Below are positions 56,666 through 64,000 of a stretch of 64,000 nt of DNA, piece by piece. The notes beneath the pieces were generated by a model. That model ran no database searches and was not told the origin of the DNA. It was given only the letters and a program-made list of their open reading frames with translations. The DNA comes from Chlorops oryzae (taxonomy: Eukaryota > Arthropoda > Insecta > Diptera > Chloropidae). The stretch covers positions 46,964,893-47,028,892 of the forward strand of contig CM035808.1 in NCBI GenBank assembly GCA_020466095.1, read 5' to 3'. Numbering within the stretch: position 1 is the stretch's first letter; the number at the start of each line of letters is the position of its first letter. The position numbers and the translations under genes were made by a program.

Positions 56666-57639
56666 AAATGATACAAGATTGAAAGTATGAGCAAAAAAAA
56701 TGATCGAATTTTTTCTGACTATTGAAGGCTGGTGCCATATCTGCCGTAGCTACTTATGACTGTTCAGAGTCTGTGCTGATTCCTACTTATCCCCATTGCT
56801 TGGTTACGACTGCGAATGAAACTCTCCAAATTTAACTTATTTTTCTTTTTAATGGCCACCTTAAACTAAAAGTCTTTGTGTCATATTTCATAAAATGAAC
56901 TTGACTTCTACAATCAAATAATATACTTACCGCTTGTATGTATGTACATTCGTATGTTTTTATATCTACATGCATGTATTTGTACATCCATCAAGGTTAT
57001 CTTGAATTGTCTCGCATTGTGCAAAATTGGTGACAAAGCAAAATGAAATTGGAAATCTTGTCTTCACTTGCATACGTCTTGACGCTGTACAATTGAATGG
57101 CGGCATTATCTGGCCAATGACTTCGTCTGTAATGCGGTTAAGTGAATTTTGCACTTGAATTAGAGAATTATGTACTCATTACTGAGGGGAAAAAATAAGG
57201 AAATGCAACCTATAAGTGAAAAATTAGATTCGCAATTTCCTTCAATTGCTTTTATGGTGTTTCCTGATTGGAGTTGTATAGGTCTCTTTTTAATTTATAT
57301 TTTATTTTTGATTTATTTTATTTTATATATTTTTCTGCTTATTTTTATTTCAATAGTGGGATTCATTCAGCTTCGGAAACTTTAAGAAACGAGAAATTTG
57401 TCACTGAACTGTCAAAATTTATTTGAAAATGTCCGATGGGAAAAGTTACAAAGGCATTTTCAAAGTTGCATGAATCCCTATAACATTTTTAATTTTTTTT
57501 TTTAATTTTATAAAAACATTTTGAGTGTTTCAGGTCTGCTTTTTCTAATGAAAAAAAAAACTTTTTTCTACAACTGAACTTAGTTGATATTTTTTGTTGC
57601 AATTGTGCTTATAAAAGGAAATCCAAGACTTTTCAGCTG

Positions 57640-57735
57640 TGCTCACGCCAAGTACGATAGGGGCAGGTCAAAAGTTACCAAAAAGGGGGCCATTGCAAAT
57701 GAAGTCATGACATAGCAATTTCTGCGTTGGCGAAT
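57640..57735 (+). repeat. Short dispersed repeat, copy 1
   Basis: Shares AGGTCAAAAGTTACCAAAAAG, GAAGTCATGA and ATAGCAATTTCTGC, in order, with 60,765-60,845. Family unknown. Confidence 0.5.
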
Positions 57736-58615
57736 AAAAGACAAAAAAAAATAAAAATTATATCAAAAAAAGATAAAAAAGCCAGCAAATAAATAAGCAA
57801 GTGAATAAAAATGCATATGAGACACGGTGGAAGTATTTTTTGTATTTTTCTTTCTTTCGGAAAATCTAATTAGGTTATATGGTTCAGAGCATAAAATTAT
57901 GAAAAATGGCTTCATCATAAAAGAAAAAAAAAAGTTAAATCGTGCTTGCCTCTCTTGGGCTCAAGGTACATACTTATGTACATGTGAAAATGTCTATCGC
58001 GATTGTATAACATAACGACAGATAGTGTAGATTAAGGGGGAAATAGAGTTCTCTGCACCTTCGAATATCCTAGAAGAAAATTTCCCAAACCAACTCACGT
58101 TGAAGTAATAAATTAGATGAAGCGTCAAACAAGCCAAGCCGCTACTTTTTAATTTTCCGGAAAACCAAACGCTTAGCCAATTTCCAATCGAATCGAATGA
58201 GAAAATTCTGTTTGTAAAGAGACCGACCGGTACTTAACAATCAAGCCTATGGAAAAACCAAAGCGCATACATAGCCCTTTTAGGCTTTTCCAATTAATTC
58301 TTCGCTGTTCAACGTTTGCCGAACAACAGTCAACCAACTTCCGGTGCGCTTGGGTCTACTGACAATTTCCTATAGTTTGTCTCTCATTGTACTGCAAAGC
58401 AATGTATTGCTCAAGTTGCAACAAGTTTAAATGGCCATTGTTGTAATGGCTTTTGTTGTTACCCTACTGCTATATCTATTTATTTATTTTTGTTTTTTTT
58501 TCCATTTTCATTTTCTTTGCGGCAGACTCGATTGTCAATCAAACTGATTATTATTTTGATTCAATGAACCTTTACAGGAAGAGACCAGTAAAGCTACGCT
58601 GCAGTTAATTTATAT

Positions 58616-59095
58616 CAGGAATTCCCAAACTATTTTGGGCAATGGACCCTTCTGAAGCCTCAGATTCCTATAGCAAGATCAATTAAAAAATTGAAACTTT
58701 ATTTTTGGCCATTGATACATTCGGTTGCGGTTGGGCAAGTGAGAAAACCTTAACTCCTTTTCTCCTGAAAATTAAGTTAAATAAAAAGACATTAAATTTA
58801 ATTAACATCAAGTTAAAATAATAATTTTTGATAACAATGATGAGAAATACAGTAAAAATCGGTTATAACGATAGCGCTTATAACGATTATCGGTTATAGC
58901 GATAAACATTTTAGGTAAAGTTGGGTTCGCTTATCTAATTCTTCTTAAGTTCTGTTACCGGATATAGCGATTATCGGTTATAACGATGGACTTTTACTGG
59001 TCCCTTCGACATCTTTATAACCGATCTTGATGTTGATTCCTGGGCAAACTTTTTCGATCATAAGGAATTCATTGGGACCACTTTGGGAATCTCTG
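58616..59095. mobile_element. hAT-type element carrying a nested MITE
   Basis: Ends CAGGAATTCCCAAACTATTT and (other strand) CAGAGATTCCCAAAGTGGTC. Flanks ATTTATAT (58,608-58,615) and ATTTAGAT (59,096-59,103) agree at 7 of 8 bases. It holds the 150-bp MITE at 58,850-58,999, so its own length is about 330 bp. Non-coding. Confidence 0.7.
58850..58999. mobile_element. pogo/Tigger-like MITE nested in a hAT element
   Basis: Left CAGTAAAAATCGGTTATAAC, right (other strand) CAGTAAAAGTCCATCGTTAT; GGTTATAACGAT and CGATTATCGG repeat inside. TA precedes the left end; the right flank is GT, so the target duplication is decayed. Confidence 0.7.
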
Positions 59096-59488
59096 ATTTA
59101 GATTTTGAATGAAAACTGGTTTGAAAGGTATTGGAAATACTTGGTTGGTTTGATTTTTTTTTTTATTTCTTGCTCAGCGGAAAGTGATATACCATAAGTA
59201 TTAATTTGAATAGCGGAAGCCATACACAGTAATTTAGAACAATGAATATTTGTATGTACCCATATTTTTATAAATATCGAACATAGTCTGCTTGAGGTCC
59301 CAAAAATTTCGAATTTTATATTTTTTTGTAAAAAATTTCTATCAAACGTCATATGAGTCTTGTGAAGGCCCAAAGACTTTTTTGAATAAAAAAAGAACAA
59401 AGCATAAGAAAAATGAATGTAATGTCCCAATGGTAGTGAAAGGGCTAAGAACAAAATTGCACTTTAAATAGCTTTCTTAAGAATCTCT

Positions 59489-59495
59489 TTTATTT

Positions 59496-59538
<43 letters not shown>
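59489..59538. repeat. (TTTA)n microsatellite
   Basis: About 12 perfect TTTA units. Confidence 0.95.
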
Positions 59539-59542
<4 letters not shown>

Positions 59543-60764
59543 AACCACGAATGCATTTGCAATGATCGTAGGAAATTCAAACTATGTGAATAACATTCAT
59601 AGATAATGCTTTTGTAGGTCAACTTCATCGTCATCAACTTCATGAACGAGTATGTTGCCTACATTATTGCGATCAACTTGTTTTTGCATCGGAATTAAGA
59701 ACATGAACACAAGACGCTAGATTAGAACTTGTTGCAGAGCAATTTGCGTCCAACACACTCTCTCTTCGCTTTATACCATTATAGGTTATTTAGAGGAAAA
59801 TGTAACCTCAATACAAATTATGGCAGAGTGGCAAATTCTGCATTCTTCGCTGTAGAGGCGAAGAATGTTCCAAAAACAGATCATTCAAAGATACAAAATA
59901 TAGCAACTGATCATTGGACAAATAGGAATGTTCCAAATAGTTAGTTACCAGAGTGATGCTAATTCTCATAGTTAAATGAGAGAACAAATTTCAAACTCGA
60001 ACCCATAAAGCAACGATCAGTTCGGTATTTACATACACGGTTTTGTAGACCGTGTGAGTCTACCAGAAAAAATTGATTCCAATTTTTCACGATTTCATTC
60101 GATTTGGTTTGATATAACTAACATATGTATTTTTAATTGAAATTCTAAAGAAAAAAATCTCTTGGAAATGTAGTTAGTCCCCTTTTTTATTTATATTTTA
60201 TGTACTTAAATTCTTTTTTACACGATACATTCCAGAAAGTAGCTACCGTGTAAAATGGATATGGGTGTGCCTATTAAACGCAATTTTTGAATGGTCGAAG
60301 AGAGAAGTATAGAGCTACTAATTTCGAGCAGTCCTGTCGGGAGGGAAGGCTACGGAAAATGTTCTCTCTATATTTACACGCGGCCTTTGAAAGAGAGTGG
60401 TGACCTTTTTATATTATTTTAAATTATTTTTAAATATTTTTATTTTTATTCTTATTGTTGTCTATTTACTATTATTTTTTTGGCTCAATCTATTTTGTCG
60501 AGGGTGTCCCTGGAAAAAATCTTTCAAATCCAAAATTTCTCTCCACTGGCCTGATTTCAACTGGCTTCTTTTTCATACAATTTAGAAAGCATAGTCCCGA
60601 AAAGGATTTTATGGCAACTCAGAGGCATTCTATTTTACCCATAAAGCTTCTGATAAAGTCAACAGTTATCCTGTTTTACCTTGACCCATTCTTTAGGAAT
60701 AATTTTCGTTAAATCGATAAGAAATCAATCTATTATTCGCCATAAAAATTTGAATACTACTACA

Positions 60765-60845
60765 TACTAAAGGTTAAAAGTTACGAAAAGGGGAGCTCAG
60801 TGCAAACGAAGTCATGAAATAGCAATTTCTGCATTGCAAATACGA
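60765..60845 (+). repeat. Short dispersed repeat, copy 2
   Basis: Direct partner of 57,640-57,735; GAAGTCATGAAATAGCAATT is the best-kept block. Confidence 0.5.
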
Positions 60846-63263
60846 AGAACTAACTAGAAATTACAGGCCATAAGAATTTCTTTCATTTTTACCATTTTTC
60901 TTGAAAGCTTGAACATTTTCGAATTACCCAGGTCTTGGTTCGCATAGTTGAGGTAGACGGTACCCACTTTGGCAGACTTTGTATGCTGATATTTTATTTG
61001 CAGCTCAACGTCTTTCCGTCGACGTTTTCCCATTGAATGACGATCTTGTTTCTATGACGCATTCACTTCAAATCGTGCGTAATTTGAGCTTATTCTTTTG
61101 AAGAAATTTTACCCGTTTAATATCATCCCCAAACTCCAATGCCTTCATAGAAATAGAAGCGTTAAAGGGAGTCGATAAATCTATTTGTATTGATGTGGTG
61201 TTATCTATAATAATAATAATAATAATAAACGCTTCAGCCACTTGATGAAATATTTGCCATTATCTTTGCGTATGAATGTATGAATTCATGTGTCTATATA
61301 TAGTGCACGAAATTTCTAGCAACCTCAATTTAATTATACAGAAATGAAAAAATCTCTCGACAGCGAAACTCTGCCATCACATTAAGATCTGTTGTTGTGT
61401 TTGTTCACTTTTTTTTTTATGTTTTCTTGCGCATATTTTCTTTCTTTCTTTATTTTATTCATCTTATTTATTTGTCTTTAAGTTTCACTCTTTCGAAAAG
61501 CAATAAAATCGGAGTTTTATTCATCAAGAAAGCTATAATTTATGGCCACTTGTAATTGTTAATTGAATTTTAAAGCTTATTAAAACAAGCTTGACAAGCC
61601 ACTGTTAAGAGTCTTTAACTAATCCTCGATGCGATCTGGAAGTGCGTTCCTTCTTCTTCATCTTCCACCTTGTCTTCCTCTTCGTCTTCTGTTTCGTTTC
61701 CATACCATTTCCATTAATCGCATATAATTTTCTTGTATTCGTCCCTTGCAGCAAATGTCAGGCTTGTCGGTCAGGTCATTAGACCTGCTTAATGTCAGTG
61801 TTTTGCTTAAGACTTATTTATATGAACGCACAAGCCCACATACCAAACATACGCACGTACATACATACATACAACCGAGTGTGTGTATTCGATTTCTGAA
61901 AAGCATGTCTGCCTACCTGCATTTAAAGACAGAATTTTTAAGCGAATTTCTAAGGCTTCAGAATTTTTATTTTTTTATTTTTTATTTCTGTATTTATGAT
62001 TTCTTTTGTGAGTTCTTTCTTGACATTACATTACCAGAGGCCGCGTCGCTGGCCAAACATGTTTCTGCAAATTCTGTGCAACATTCATCAATGTTCACAT
62101 ATTCAACTACTTATGTAGATGATTAATTTTTTTCTAATTTATAAATTGAGCTTTTATTATGTACGTATTTACGTAAGTAGGTATGTACATGGAATAAGTT
62201 TCTTAAGGAATGAGTTAATATTGAATTGATTGATGTTAAGAAGCGATTGGTGTGGGCGATTGCGAGCCATTTGAATTTTTTGTTTTAACAGCAAACAATT
62301 TTGGAGTTCATTTAATTAACCTTTTATACGATGGAACCTTGTTATTTGGCTTTGAACTTTTTGATGGTTCTTTCGAACTATTTAATTCAAGCCTTTCGGC
62401 TTTCTAATTTATTGAGGGGCACTAAAAGAGAGATTTTTGTAACCCTTAAATGCACGGCATATTGTTAGATACATAGAAGGCCTCCTGTTCGCAAAATCAT
62501 GAAAGAATAATAGAACAATTATATACCTCATAAATGGATTTTATTCGTAAGGATAGGCCATTTGAAGACTTTTTCTGCTGACCCTAGGTAGCAGTGACGT
62601 AGATTAATTGAAAGTGCTTTAAAAACACAAAAAATCCGATCCTCCCTCATAAGTAAAAAATGTTTAGTTCAGTGCCGCAGATTTGGGTGTGATTAAGAGG
62701 GAAATTTCCCTCATATAACAAACTTTTTGATTTGGAAAAATCCATTTATAAATCGAACACTCCTTCTCTGTACTCTGTGGTCAGAAAGAAGAAATAAGAA
62801 TCTTAATTTATATTTAAAAACGGTAGACTGGCAACACTCTCTATGAATATGAGACTTAACTCTCCTTCATGACAAAAACATATGTAAGGCACTGAGTTTT
62901 ATTACTGCCAACTGGAAAATTACTCCATTATACTCAATGAGAATTTCAGATATACATACCTACATACCTACCATACATGCCTTATATAAAAAAAAGTGAT
63001 TAGTTTCGAAGGTGAATCCTGAAAGTTTATTACGAAAAAGTTCCATAAATAAAGAAATTAGAAAAGGCATGCAACACGGAAAGGTGAAATTGCGTCGTTA
63101 AATTCGTTTTCTTTTGCTTTCGTTAGTTGCGTGAACTCTTCATTAGATTTATTGATTAACTTTTCATTCATTCCCCCACTGAACGAAAATCCATACTTCA
63201 AGGTCAGAGTAACAGTAAAGCAATTAAATGCTAACATAGCTACGAACGTTTTTTTGTTTATTA

Positions 63264-63435
63264 TGCCGGGTTTCTAATTGCGCAGGAATTTCTTTATATG
63301 TTGAACATATGAAAATATATTGAATCAGTTACAATCGAAAACGTAGTCGATAGAAATTGGATCCATATGTTTGCATGTGTTTATATAATATATAATATTT
63401 GCAAAAATAATTCCTACGCTATTGGAAACCAGGCA
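63264..63435. mobile_element. TGCCTGG-family MITE, copy 4, 172 bp
   Basis: Ends TGCCGGGTTTCTAATTGCGC and (other strand) TGCCTGGTTTCCAATAGCGT, each followed by AGGAATT. Flanked by TTA on both sides (63,261-63,263 and 63,436-63,438), as in PIF/Harbinger insertion. Best-kept copy of the family in the window. Confidence 0.72.
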
Positions 63436-64000
63436 TTAAGTACTTAGTACCGCATTAGGATGGAAATTTATAGCTTTTATATTATAGCATTAAGAACGTC
63501 ACAACTGGTTCCATAACTAATAAGAAAAATATTAAAAAATAAAATTTTAAAAAATTAATAGCTATTTAATGAGTTTGTAAATTAAAGCTCTTAAGTTAAT
63601 TATAAAATGGTTAATCCTCTAATCGACAACATTCCAAAATTATAGACCAAAATCAAATATTTTTCACCCAAAAAAAAAAAAAAATCAAATTAATTAAAGG
63701 AAAAACTGTCAAATGTCGACAATTATTTGTAATTAACTTTCTGACTCTTTAAAAACGTAATTATTTGATCGTTCAACTGGAACCGTAAACTCACTACAGA
63801 CACGTGGAGTACCTACAATCAGAGCGAAGTCTATCTAACTCAAGTGGTGCTTGAAAGCATTCAAAAGCAATTAAAGCAAAGATATGTACCTACATACATG
63901 CATAGGTATATTGTCGTCAGTCGATTCGAGCAACGTTTTTCAGGTTTCGAATCAGAACTATTAAGGGTGTTATAGTCAATCGAAGCTGATAATAATATTC

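Larger units (their letters stand above)
30490..64000 (+). other. Start of a giant intron of the second gene (if the model holds)
   Basis: 33.5 kb without a convincing host coding exon. It is filled with the LTR element (49,353-56,295), MITEs, satellites and AT-rich DNA listed separately. Stretches 34,490-36,050, 36,600-38,140, 44,230-45,770 and 60,850-63,260 hold only single-copy AT-rich sequence to my reading. Confidence 0.4.

Noticed and set aside
61746..62126. 126-codon ORF preceded by a CCTTGCAG acceptor-like site
   Set aside because: No family resemblance and no donor or partner exon in phase that I can support.

Overview
The window is AT-rich eukaryotic nuclear DNA with long introns, GT-AG splice sites, fly-type core promoter elements, a DINE-1-like repeat and many small transposons. 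It fits a higher (brachyceran) fly; the genus cannot be fixed from the sequence.

Region 1 (1-about 20,860, + strand) is most of a gene for an NFAT-family transcription factor, orthologous to Drosophila NFAT and closest to vertebrate NFAT5/TonEBP. Ten coding exons or exon parts join in phase into 1,116 codons with a stop. They encode a His/Asn/Ser-rich N-terminal part (cut by the window edge), an acidic stretch, a Rel-homology DNA-binding domain, an IPT/TIG dimerisation domain and a long Ala/Gln/Ser-rich C-terminal region. A long 3' UTR follows. The introns carry hAT-type, TA-target (pogo/Tigger-like) and other MITEs plus a DINE-1/Helitron-like element.

Region 2 (about 20,860-22,130) is the intergenic gap and holds a 20-bp minisatellite. 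Region 3 starts with an initiator + DPE core promoter at 22,132, followed by a noncoding exon and then an exon with the first 27 codons of a second + strand gene (ATG at 30,409). From 30,490 to the window end lies the beginning of its very large intron; the product is not recognised.

Region 4, inside that intron, is mostly repeats: a LINE 3' end, MITEs, ATCGAT-rich tandem repeats, GATA-type microsatellites and a five-copy TAACGGGTGTGAC cluster. Its main object is an intact-looking 6.9-kb LTR retrotransposon on the minus strand (49,353-56,295). The two 818-bp LTRs look identical, and the element has a 4-bp target duplication, a tRNA-Ser-type primer site and a polypurine tract. It encodes a 619-aa Gag with five CCHC zinc knuckles. 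A G GGA AAC slippery heptamer directly before the gag stop, with a hairpin behind it, leads into a second frame of about 347 codons that resembles no pol domain. No reverse transcriptase, RNase H or integrase is visible, so it looks like a recently mobile, non-autonomous gag + unknown-ORF element. It sits in the tail of a tRNA-derived SINE.

All calls come from reading the sequence by eye. Repeat family names rest on termini and target duplications, not on database matches.
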